A stretch of DNA of 5,622 nt from JBBSEZ01 sp038239195 (GTDB lineage Bacteria; Planctomycetota; Planctomycetia; Gemmatales; Gemmataceae), in assembly GCA_038239195.1 (NCBI GenBank), contig JBBSEZ010000558.1:1-5622 (forward strand), read 5' to 3'. The notes beneath the pieces are model-generated. The model searched no databases. It saw nothing but the letters and a program-made list of their open reading frames with translations, and was not told where the DNA came from. The position numbers were made by a program, and so were the translations under genes. Shown piece after piece: positions 1 through 4,346 of the stretch (its first letter is position 1; every line of letters begins with the position of its first letter).

Positions 1-47
1 GCGCCCCGCGCCGCGCCCGGCGGCTAAATGGAAACGTGCGCCCGCGC
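1..47. other. Left edge, downstream of the first minus-strand gene
   Basis: This short stretch follows the stop codon of the minus-strand gene ending at 48. It contains a weak 5-bp inverted repeat (GCCGC at 10-14, GCGGC at 20-24) with no T-rich tail on either strand, so I do not call it a terminator. A plus-strand reading frame entering from the left would end at TAA 25-27 after eight small or proline residues. This could be the tail of a convergent gene, but eight codons cannot support that. Confidence 0.3.
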
Positions 48-608
48 TTACTTCTTGAGCCCCTTGATCCAGGCGTCGAAGCCCGCCTTGTGGTGCTCGA
101 TCGTCTTGGCCGGGCCCGTCAGCTTGATGTGGTAGATCGTCTCCGGCCCCTCGAAGTGAATGGCGAGCATCCGGTAGCCGGGCCGCGCGACCGTCTTGGA
201 GCGCGGGTTGAACGGCGCCGGGTTGTACAGGTAGATGCCCGTCACGTCCAGCAGCACCGCGTCGTTGCCGGCGATCTTCATCTCGCTCACCTTGCTGACC
301 TCGTCGATCTTCTTGCCGGCGGGGGCCCGGAACTGGCCCTTCCAGCGCTCGACGTTGGCCTTGGGCGCCCCGCCCAGGCCCTTGAAGATCACCAGCTCGG
401 CGTCCTCGACGTCGCCCTTGACCTTGGGCAACCGGAACTGGGCGAAGCGCATCTTGTTCGACGGCGCTTCTTCCTTCCAGCTCGCCGGCGTCTTCGATTT
501 CAGCCCGTCCAGGCTGACTACCGTGCCCTTGTCCTCGGCCCGTCCCGCCGGCCCGAACGCCAGGGCCACGCCCGCCAGCACCACCAACCCCAAGGCCTTC
601 CGCATCAT
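48..608 (-). CDS. Small exported protein of unknown function (planctomycete type)
   Basis: The product is about 186 aa. The N-terminus is a good Sec signal peptide: a Met-Arg-Lys start, a hydrophobic run LGLVVLAGVALAF, then a likely signal peptidase I site after GRA at about residue 24. The mature part is a single globular domain of mixed strands and helices, basic overall, with no cysteines and no recognisable catalytic motif. Landmarks are GTVVSLDGLK, the segment AELVIFKGLGG, and a C-terminal YHIKLTGPAKTIE stretch that ends in helix. I recall similar exported proteins in Gemmata-like planctomycetes, with no known function. The start is set by a GGAGG at 614-618, which is 5 nt from the ATG at 608 and 8 nt from a second in-frame ATG at 605; either may be used. 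An upstream in-frame TTG at 623 lies before this Shine-Dalgarno and is unlikely. It lies 19 nt downstream of the TPR gene and is probably in the same transcript. Confidence 0.85.
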   Translation of the reverse strand: MMRKALGLVVLAGVALAFGPAGRAEDKGTVVSLDGLKSKTPASWKEEAPSNKMRFAQFRLPKVKGDVEDAELVIFKGLGGAPKANVERWKGQFRAPAGKKIDEVSKVSEMKIAGNDAVLLDVTGIYLYNPAPFNPRSKTVARPGYRMLAIHFEGPETIYHIKLTGPAKTIEHHKAGFDAWIKGLKK

Positions 609-613
609 CGCTA

Positions 614-618
614 CCTCC
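614..618 (-). promoter_or_regulatory. Ribosome binding site that decides the start of the exported protein
   Basis: On the minus strand a GGGAGG sequence precedes two adjacent ATG codons at 608 and 605. The GGAGG core is 5 nt from the first and 8 nt from the second. It lies in the 19-nt gap after the TPR gene stop, so translation of the second gene starts independently on the shared transcript. Confidence 0.65.
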
Positions 619-627
619 CGCAAAGAT

Positions 628-948
628 TCACTCTTCGAGCCCTTCCAGAAAACCCGCCATCTCCCCCGCCGCGTGCGCGTCGCCCTTCTTCTGGGCCACC
701 TCGATGCCCGTGCCCAGCATCGCCCGCGCCTCGTCGTCGCGGCCCTGCCGGATCAGCGCCAGCCCCGCCTGCACGTAGGCCGGCACGTAGTCCGGCGCCT
801 TTTCGAGCAGCCCGCGGAAACAGCGCACGGCGTCGGCGTCGGAGCCCGCGCTGACGTGCTCCATCGCCAGACCGTAGCGAAGAAACGGGTCGTCCGGGTC
901 GTCGGCCAACTGCGCCTCGATCTTTTCCTTGCGCGTCTTCCCGCTCAC
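628..948 (-). CDS. Short tetratricopeptide-repeat protein
   Basis: The product is 106 aa and cytoplasmic, with no signal peptide. After a basic N-terminal helix (KTRKEKIEAQL) come two TPR-like helix pairs. The first spans about residues 21-53 (DPFLRYGLAMEHVSAG...AVRCFRGLLEKAPDY). The second spans about 54-90 (VPAYVQAGLALIRQGRDDEARAMLGTGIEVA). They show the usual small and large residues at the packing positions and the closing Pro/Asp-Tyr. A final helix ends in FLEGLEE. The start is a GTG at 948 with GGAGG 5 nt upstream on the minus strand (954-958). TPR proteins bind other proteins, and nothing here identifies the partner. Similar stand-alone proteins of about 100 aa are, as I recall, common in Gemmata-like and Isosphaera-like planctomycetes. 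It is the first gene of a likely two-gene minus-strand unit with the exported protein at 48-608. Confidence 0.85.
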   Translation of the reverse strand: MSGKTRKEKIEAQLADDPDDPFLRYGLAMEHVSAGSDADAVRCFRGLLEKAPDYVPAYVQAGLALIRQGRDDEARAMLGTGIEVAQKKGDAHAAGEMAGFLEGLEE

Positions 949-1283
949 GCCACCCTCCCTCGTCAGACTTCACCTTCTCTGTCCCGTTGCTGTCCTCCTC
1001 ACTCTACGCGGCCCCGACACATCGGGCAACCTCCGCACAACCTCCCCGCCCGGCGCTCTCCTCCTCGCTGCTACATCGCGCTTTCCCATTCATCTACAGG
1101 TTCGCCCTCCTGGCAACTCCTCCTCTCTCGCCAGTCCCCATGCAGCGGGGGCCCGTGCCCGGCCGATTGGAAAGGACGGATCAACCGTTGAGTTGGGGCC
1201 CGGGCCTTTATCCGAGCGTGGGTGGCCTGGCCACCCACCCATCCAGGGCCACGCACCCGCCTACTTGCAACACCCGAGGCGAC
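949..1283. other. Divergent intergenic region between the TPR gene and the protease gene
   Basis: This 335-bp region separates a minus-strand gene from a plus-strand gene, so promoters for both should lie here. The plus strand at about 955-1140 is strongly pyrimidine-rich, giving purine-rich RNA toward the TPR gene. I see no convincing sigma-70 promoter on either strand. TTGAGT at 1188-1193 and TTTATC at 1207-1212 are only 13 nt apart, which is too short. A perfect 10-bp palindrome GGCCCGGGCC lies at 1197-1206, followed by the imperfect palindrome at 1218-1238. The plus-strand frame is open through the region in phase with the protease, but the codons there look non-coding. Confidence 0.6.
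1218..1238. repeat. 21-bp imperfect palindrome, intergenic copy
   Basis: The arms GTGGGTGGC (1218-1226) and GCCACCCAC (1230-1238) are perfect 9-bp inverted repeats around a 3-nt centre, CTG. The same arms recur at 1524-1544 inside the downstream protease gene, with centre CCA and the same GC just before the left arm. The element lies 45 bp ahead of the protease start codon. A dispersed palindromic (REP-like) repeat fits better than a private operator, because the second copy is inside a coding region. Confidence 0.7.
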
Positions 1284-2729
1284 ATGAGAACCCGTCCCCT
1301 TCCCCTCTGTGCCGTGGTCCTCGCGCTGTCCGGTTCCTCCCTCGGCCTTGCCGCCGGGCCCGATGGCCCCGTCCCGGCCGGGCGCGGGATTGGCGGCCCC
1401 CGGCAAACGGCCGTCGTCGAGGCCGTGCGCCGCGTCAAGGACGCGGTCGTCAACATCCACAGCGAGCGCCACGTCAAGATGCCCGGCACCTCCGACGAAC
1501 TGTTCGCCTTGGCCCAGCCGGGCGTGGGTGGCCCAGCCACCCACACCCACGCCCAGAACCGCGTCAACGGCATGGGCACCGGCATCGTCATCGACCCGCG
1601 CGGCTACGTCATCACCAACCAGCACGTCGTCGAGGACGTCTCGCTCATCCGCGTCCGGCTGTCCGACGGCACCACGGTCAGCGCCCGCATCCTGGTCCGC
1701 GACCCCGAGTCCGACCTCGCCCTCATCAAGATCGACCCCCCGCGTCCCCTGGCCGTCATGCCCCTGGGCACCTCCAAGGACCTCATGGTCGGCGAGACCG
1801 TCATCGCCATCGGCAACGCCTACGGCTACGACCACACCGTCACCGTCGGCGTCGTCAGCGCCATTGGCCGCGACGTCACTCTCAACAAGGACGTCCGCTA
1901 CCAGGCCCTCATCCAGACCGACGCCTCGATCAACCCCGGCAACAGCGGCGGGCCCCTCCTGAACATTCACGGCGAGCTGATCGGCGTCAACGTCGCCATC
2001 CGCGCCGGCGCTCAGGGCATCGGCTTTGCCATCCCCGTGGACACCATGGTCCGCGTCGGCACCGAAATGCTCTCGCGCCTCCAGGCCCGCGCCCGCCCCG
2101 CCTCCGTCGGCCTGGTCGTGCGCGACGACGCCCGCTCCACCCCCGACCGCACGATCCGCGAGGTCGTCGTCGAGAACGTCTACCCTGCCAGCGCCGCCGC
2201 CCGCGCCGGCCTCCAGAAGGGAGACGTGCTGACCCAGGTCGGCGCCGTCTCCGTCCACTCCAGCCTCGACCTGCCCCGCGCGCTCCTCGCGTACTTTGCC
2301 AGCGGCGAACACGAGGCCCTCGCCCTCCAGGTGCGGCGCGACGGCTCCTCCAAGCGCCTCGAGCTGGCCCTCGCCCCCCCGGCGGCCATCGATAACACCG
2401 CCCTCGCCGGCGGCGCGAGCGGCGGGGACCAGGTGTGGCGCAAGCTCGGCGTTCGCCTCCAGCCGGTCGGCGCCGCCACCGTCGGCCGCAACCACCCCCA
2501 GCTCAATGGCGGGCTCACCATCGCCGAGGTGCGGGCCGAGAGCCCCGCGGCCCGCGCCGGCCTCAAGCTCGGCGACGTCCTCGTCGGCCTCCACCAGTGG
2601 GAGATGCTGAGCCTCGAGAACGTCGTCTACGTCCTCAACCACCCCGACCGCACCTCCTTCTCCCCGGTCCGCTTCTACATCCTCCGCGGCGGACAGGTCC
2701 ACCGCGGCACCCTCCAGGTCGGCGAGTAA
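1284..2729 (+). CDS. htrA: HtrA/Deg-family periplasmic serine protease with two PDZ domains
   Basis: The product is 481 aa, the usual size for DegP/DegQ-type proteases, which degrade or hold misfolded envelope proteins. The signal peptide is residues 1 to about 24 (MRTRPLPLCAVVLALSGSSLGLAA). The chymotrypsin-fold domain runs from about 43 to 265 with a full triad: His114 in TNQHVVED, Asp144 in DPESDLALIKI, and Ser221 in INPGNSGGPLL. The His-Asp and Asp-Ser spacings (30 and 77) are close to those of DegP. PDZ1 covers about 275-365, with its turn GLQKGD at 309-314. PDZ2 covers about 390-481, with GLKLGD at 426-431. The PDZ2 tail (LHQWEMLSLENVVYVLNHPD...FYILRGG) looks planctomycete-type. The ATG at 1284 is chosen because the signal peptide begins there and a weak GAGG (1276-1279) precedes it; the frame is open further upstream without gene-like codons. 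Residues 81-87 (VGGPATH) are encoded by a palindromic repeat in the loop before His114. Codons strongly favour C in third position, unlike the next operon. Confidence 0.95.
   Translation: MRTRPLPLCAVVLALSGSSLGLAAGPDGPVPAGRGIGGPRQTAVVEAVRRVKDAVVNIHSERHVKMPGTSDELFALAQPGVGGPATHTHAQNRVNGMGTGIVIDPRGYVITNQHVVEDVSLIRVRLSDGTTVSARILVRDPESDLALIKIDPPRPLAVMPLGTSKDLMVGETVIAIGNAYGYDHTVTVGVVSAIGRDVTLNKDVRYQALIQTDASINPGNSGGPLLNIHGELIGVNVAIRAGAQGIGFAIPVDTMVRVGTEMLSRLQARARPASVGLVVRDDARSTPDRTIREVVVENVYPASAAARAGLQKGDVLTQVGAVSVHSSLDLPRALLAYFASGEHEALALQVRRDGSSKRLELALAPPAAIDNTALAGGASGGDQVWRKLGVRLQPVGAATVGRNHPQLNGGLTIAEVRAESPAARAGLKLGDVLVGLHQWEMLSLENVVYVLNHPDRTSFSPVRFYILRGGQVHRGTLQVGE
1524..1544. repeat. 21-bp imperfect palindrome, in-frame copy inside the protease gene
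   Basis: The arms GTGGGTGGC (1524-1532) and GCCACCCAC (1536-1544) flank the centre CCA. This is the second copy of the palindrome at 1218-1238; the two differ only in the centre. It is translated in frame as VGGPATH (residues 81-87 of the protease). An extra CCCACGC directly downstream gives an alternative outer pairing (GCGTGGGTG at 1522-1530 with CACCCACGC at 1544-1552). This looks like a partly duplicated right arm. Confidence 0.7.
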
Positions 2730-2738
2730 CCCGTACGC

Positions 2739-2754
2739 CAGGCTTTCCAGCCTG
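2739..2754. repeat. Short hairpin after the protease gene
   Basis: CAGGCT (2739-2744) and AGCCTG (2749-2754) form a 6-bp stem around TTCC, starting 9 nt after the protease stop codon. There is no T tract after it. Sequences of the form CAGGCT-TTCC-AGCCTG are, as I recall, dispersed in planctomycete genomes, so this may be a short interspersed palindrome. It could also help define the mRNA 3' end. Confidence 0.5.
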
Positions 2755-2774
2755 ACTCTGCAAACCTTCCCAGA

Positions 2775-2799
2775 AGCCCGCGGCCAAACGCCGCGGGCT
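2775..2799 (+). terminator. Hairpin terminator after the protease gene
   Basis: A perfect 10-bp GC-rich stem, AGCCCGCGGC (2775-2784) with GCCGCGGGCT (2790-2799), closes a 5-nt loop CAAAC, 45 nt after the protease stop. The downstream tail is GCTCGCGTTTGCG, not a proper U tract. Its strength as an intrinsic terminator is therefore uncertain, although the position and stem quality fit. The second terminator in the window has a similar CTCGCGTT tail. Confidence 0.75.
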
Positions 2800-2926
2800 G
2801 CTCGCGTTTGCGCCCCCATTTCATCAGATGTATAGTAATGTCTATTTACCCCCCTCTTTGCCCCTTCTATCAGTCTATCAAAGCCCATAACGCCTCGAAT
2901 AATCCTAAATAAACGCTCAAAAAGCG
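2800..2926. other. AT-rich non-coding stretch upstream of the three-gene operon
   Basis: No gene is supported here. From about 2820 base composition shifts sharply toward A and T compared with everything before it. It holds a direct repeat TCTATCA (2866-2872 and 2874-2880, 8-bp period). An A/T-rich tract at 2898-2913 just upstream of the -35 box could act as a promoter UP element. It probably contains the upstream control region of the operon. Confidence 0.5.
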
Positions 2927-2928
2927 TT
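2912..2928. promoter_or_regulatory. Inverted repeat overlapping the -35 box (candidate operator)
   Basis: AACGCT (2912-2917) and AGCGTT (2923-2928) are a perfect 6-bp inverted repeat separated by CAAAA. The right arm includes the first two bases of the -35 hexamer. A dimeric regulator bound here would affect polymerase access. No regulator gene lies next to it, and a chance repeat of this size cannot be excluded. Confidence 0.35.
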
Positions 2929-2955
2929 GACAGTGATAATGTACGGGCGTATATT
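2927..2955 (+). promoter_or_regulatory. Near-consensus sigma-70 promoter of the three-gene operon
   Basis: A perfect -35 hexamer TTGACA (2927-2932) is followed after exactly 17 nt by TATATT (2950-2955), one base from the consensus TATAAT. Transcription should start at about 2961-2963, giving a 5' leader of about 60 nt before the ATG at 3023. The AT-rich DNA upstream and the ideal spacing suggest a strong housekeeping-type promoter, notable because no other promoter in the window is this clear. Confidence 0.85.
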
Positions 2956-2968
2956 AATCATAGAGGTC

Positions 2969-3010
2969 TTTTGGGACGAGTGACGAGCATTCAGACGAGC
3001 GTCCCCAAAA
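2969..3010 (+). promoter_or_regulatory. Hairpin in the operon 5' leader, next to the ribosome binding site
   Basis: TTTTGGGACG (2969-2978) can pair with CGTCCCCAAAA (3000-3010), giving ten base pairs with one bulged C. The stem closes a 21-nt loop. The hexamer GACGAG occurs three times: at 2975-2980 (partly in the stem), 2982-2987 and 2994-2999. The stem ends one base before the Shine-Dalgarno AGGAG at 3012-3016. The structure could protect the mRNA 5' end or modulate translation of the first gene. It resembles no riboswitch class that I recognise. Confidence 0.5.
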
Positions 3011-3022
3011 CAGGAGCGAACG

Positions 3023-3478
3023 ATGGAAAGCTGGCGGAAGGTGTGGCGGGAAGGCGTGGAGCCGCTGCTGTCGGTGGAGGGGCTGGAGGCGTTGCGTCAG
3101 GCGCTGGTCCACGACGACCCGCGGCTGTTGCAGGGCGCGACGACGACGCCCCCGCCGTTGCAGTGCGTGCAGGACTGGCCGGTCGAGGCGGCGTGCGCGG
3201 TGGGCTACTGCGGCTGGGTGGGGGACGGGCTGGAGACGGTGGCGGAGGTGGAGGAGTTCTTCGCCCGCACGTGCTTCGAGATCGACCAGCGCCTGGGCGA
3301 GCCGGCCGGCTGCCGCTGGTTCTTGAACTGGTTCGACGAGACGCCGCGCGACGAGATGCGGGCCCTCCTCCTGGCCGAGGTCAAGCGCAGCATGGCCCGG
3401 CGCCGCGCCGAAAGCGGCGATAGCGCCGACGAGATCGACCTCGAAGAGGAAGCCGGCGACGAGACGGCGGCGGCGTGA
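3023..3478 (+). CDS. Unknown 151-aa protein, first gene of the three-gene operon
   Basis: I recognise no characterised family. The protein is cytoplasmic, with no signal peptide or membrane segment. It is rich in tryptophan (W4, W8, W52, W65, W99, W103) and has five cysteines (C48, C58, C63, C84, C97) that do not form a classic zinc-finger spacing. Predicted helical parts are MESWRKVWREGVEPL, LEALRQALVHDD, the acidic TVAEVEEFFARTCFEIDQR, and DEMRALLLAEVKRSMARRR. The centre holds a distinctive TTTPPPLQCVQDWPVEAAC segment. The last 25 or so residues are a highly acidic, probably disordered tail. The start is firm: ATG at 3023 with AGGAG (3012-3016) 6 nt upstream, and a strong promoter 60-70 nt further up. 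Similar hypothetical proteins occur, as I recall, in Gemmata-like genomes. Coding is G-rich in third positions. The stop TGA overlaps a GTG at 3475. Confidence 0.8.
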   Translation: MESWRKVWREGVEPLLSVEGLEALRQALVHDDPRLLQGATTTPPPLQCVQDWPVEAACAVGYCGWVGDGLETVAEVEEFFARTCFEIDQRLGEPAGCRWFLNWFDETPRDEMRALLLAEVKRSMARRRAESGDSADEIDLEEEAGDETAAA

Positions 3479-3534
3479 GACAGAGAAGAGACGGCGGGCG
3501 AGAAGACAACTGGACCAACCAAAAGAGAGACACC

Positions 3535-3891
3535 ATGAGCGCGCTGACCCTTCACCAGCCGGAAGTCGCAACCCCGATCGAGGTGGCCCCCGAGGCGAAC
3601 CTCCTCTCCGTGAGGCTCACCACGCCGTACGTGAACGTGCGCGTGGGCACGGCGACGGAGTTCGTCGGCGAGATTGAGCTGGAGGAGATCGACGGCCGCT
3701 GGGTGGTGCGCCGGCACGCGCGGCGCATCTTGCCGCGCGACGTCGTGCTGAAGGTGCTGGTGCAGTTCTCGCGGCACGAGGAGACGTTCGGCAAGCTGAT
3801 CGGCCGCGACGGCCGCGCCTACTTCTGGCACGTCGGCAGCGCGCAGGGCGAGGACATGGACGCCGACGAGCTGGACGCGGGCGTGGCGTGA
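3535..3891 (+). CDS. Unknown 118-aa protein, second gene of the three-gene operon
   Basis: No known family is recognised. The protein is soluble and lacks cysteines. The middle, about residues 23-62, reads as alternating beta strands (LLSVRLTTPYVNVRVG, FVGEIELEEIDGRWVVRRHARR). It is followed by a basic and hydrophobic part (ILPRDVVLKVLVQF), a short FGKLIGRDGRAYFWHVG strand pair, and an acidic tail from about residue 105. A small beta-rich domain is likely. The ATG at 3535 is chosen because protein-like sequence begins there. An in-frame GTG at 3475 overlapping the previous stop would add 20 polar residues (RQRRDGGREDN...) that look like untranslated purine-rich leader. The Shine-Dalgarno is weak (GAGAG, about 3525-3529). 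The 56-nt gap from the first gene has no terminator, so co-transcription is expected. Confidence 0.75.
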   Translation: MSALTLHQPEVATPIEVAPEANLLSVRLTTPYVNVRVGTATEFVGEIELEEIDGRWVVRRHARRILPRDVVLKVLVQFSRHEETFGKLIGRDGRAYFWHVGSAQGEDMDADELDAGVA

Positions 3892-3894
3892 GAA
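3880..3894 (+). repeat. 15-bp direct repeat at gene ends, copy 1
   Basis: GGCGTGGCGTGAGAA spans the last codons and stop of the second operon gene. It recurs exactly at 4236-4250, over the end of the third gene. The first gene ends with the shorter related GGCGTGAGA at 3472-3480. Confidence 0.6.
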
Positions 3895-3939
3895 CGATGC
3901 CGACCGGGAAACAGATTCGAGAAATCAGCGAGACGAGTG

Positions 3940-3944
3940 GGAGG
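3940..3944 (+). promoter_or_regulatory. Ribosome binding site that decides the start of the zinc-ribbon-like gene
   Basis: GGAGG at 3940-3944 is 9 nt before the ATG at 3954 and 12 nt before the following in-frame ATG at 3957. It lies downstream of the alternative in-frame starts at 3888 (GTG) and 3897 (ATG), arguing against those longer forms. Confidence 0.65.
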
Positions 3945-3953
3945 AAGCGAACC

Positions 3954-4247
3954 ATGATGTGCCGTCACTGCAACCGCGTGCGTTCCAACCGTCCCCGCGG
4001 CCTGTGCTGGTCGTGCTACTACTCGCCGGGCGTGCGCGAGAAGTACCCCTCGACGAGCAAGTTCGCCCGGCGCGGCGTGAGCGACTTCAACGGCAAGGCG
4101 TCGCTGGCGGCGCGCCCGACGGCCGCCCCGCCGGGCTCGGCGGAGAAGGTGGCGATCCTCGAGGAGCGGGCGCGGCTGGGGCTGTCGCTGTGGCACCCGC
4201 ACGACGCGCCGATGGATCGGGAGAGCCGCAAGCTCGGCGTGGCGTGA
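3954..4247 (+). CDS. Small CxxC-x11-CxxC zinc-ribbon-like protein, third gene of the operon
   Basis: The product is 97 aa. Its N-terminus has two CxxC pairs (C3, C6 and C18, C21; spacing 2-11-2), a layout typical of a single structural zinc site. Around them the sequence is strongly basic (RHCNRVRSNRPRGLCWSCYY), compatible with nucleic-acid binding. Next comes a conserved-looking PGVREKYPSTSKFARRG segment (25-41), a low-complexity Ala/Pro linker (about 50-62), a helix EKVAILEERARLGLSL and a WHPHDAP motif (80-86). I recall small proteins of this type recurring in Gemmata-like planctomycetes without a known function. The start is ATG 3954, supported by GGAGG at 3940-3944; a second ATG follows directly. 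It begins 62 nt after the second gene and is followed by a strong terminator. Zinc binding is inferred from cysteine spacing only; the protein could be a ribosome- or RNA-associated factor or a regulator. Confidence 0.85.
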   Translation: MMCRHCNRVRSNRPRGLCWSCYYSPGVREKYPSTSKFARRGVSDFNGKASLAARPTAAPPGSAEKVAILEERARLGLSLWHPHDAPMDRESRKLGVA

Positions 4248-4250
4248 GAA
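4236..4250 (+). repeat. 15-bp direct repeat at gene ends, copy 2
   Basis: This exact copy of the 15-mer at 3880-3894 again covers a Gly-Val-Ala-stop gene end. The two copies are 356 bp apart and bracket the third gene of the operon. Confidence 0.6.
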
Positions 4251-4263
4251 GAAGAGGCAGAAG

Positions 4264-4297
4264 AGCGGGGACCGCGGCTTCGGCTGCGGTCCCCGCT
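4264..4297 (+). terminator. UUCG-capped terminator after the three-gene operon
   Basis: AGCGGGGACCGC (4264-4275) pairs perfectly with GCGGTCCCCGCT (4286-4297). The stem continues inward by a G-T wobble and two GC pairs to a C(TTCG)G tetraloop, about 15 bp in all. It starts 17 nt after the last stop codon. The plus-strand tail (CGCGTTGTGG) is poor in T. On the minus strand the stem is followed by CTTCTGCCTCTTCT, so it may also serve the convergent gene that ends at 4347. Confidence 0.85.
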
Positions 4298-4346
4298 CGC
4301 GTTGTGGCTCAGCAGGGGCCTCCGCTTGTTCGACAAGACGCTCCCT

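Noticed and set aside
1188..1212. Possible sigma-70 promoter TTGAGT...TTTATC for the protease
   Set aside because: The spacer is only 13 nt, too short for a functional -35/-10 pair.
987..1283. A longer start for the protease
   Set aside because: The frame is open, but the added residues are not protein-like and would bury the signal peptide that begins at 1284.
929..2395. A 488-codon open frame on the plus strand overlapping the protease
   Set aside because: The translation is Arg/Pro/His-rich low complexity, an out-of-frame reading of the protease gene.
2866..2880. TCTATCA direct repeat as a CRISPR or iteron unit
   Set aside because: There are only two 7-bp copies with no spacer structure, so no array or origin can be supported.
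1071..2888. A 605-codon open frame on the minus strand across the protease gene
   Set aside because: It is antisense to a protease with an intact triad and PDZ domains. Its translation is a monotonous Ala/Gly/Asp/Val string typical of the complement of GC-rich coding sequence.
3475..3534. GTG start for the second operon gene, overlapping the previous stop
   Set aside because: The added 20 residues reflect purine-rich leader. The ATG at 3535 begins the protein-like sequence.
2954..3571. 205-codon minus-strand open frame opposite the first operon gene
   Set aside because: The opposite strand has a promoter, ribosome site and protein-like frame. This one is Arg/Leu-rich complement sequence.
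3888..3953. GTG 3888 or ATG 3897 as start of the third operon gene
   Set aside because: A GGAGG at 3940-3944 is well placed for ATG 3954, and the upstream residues lack any conserved look.
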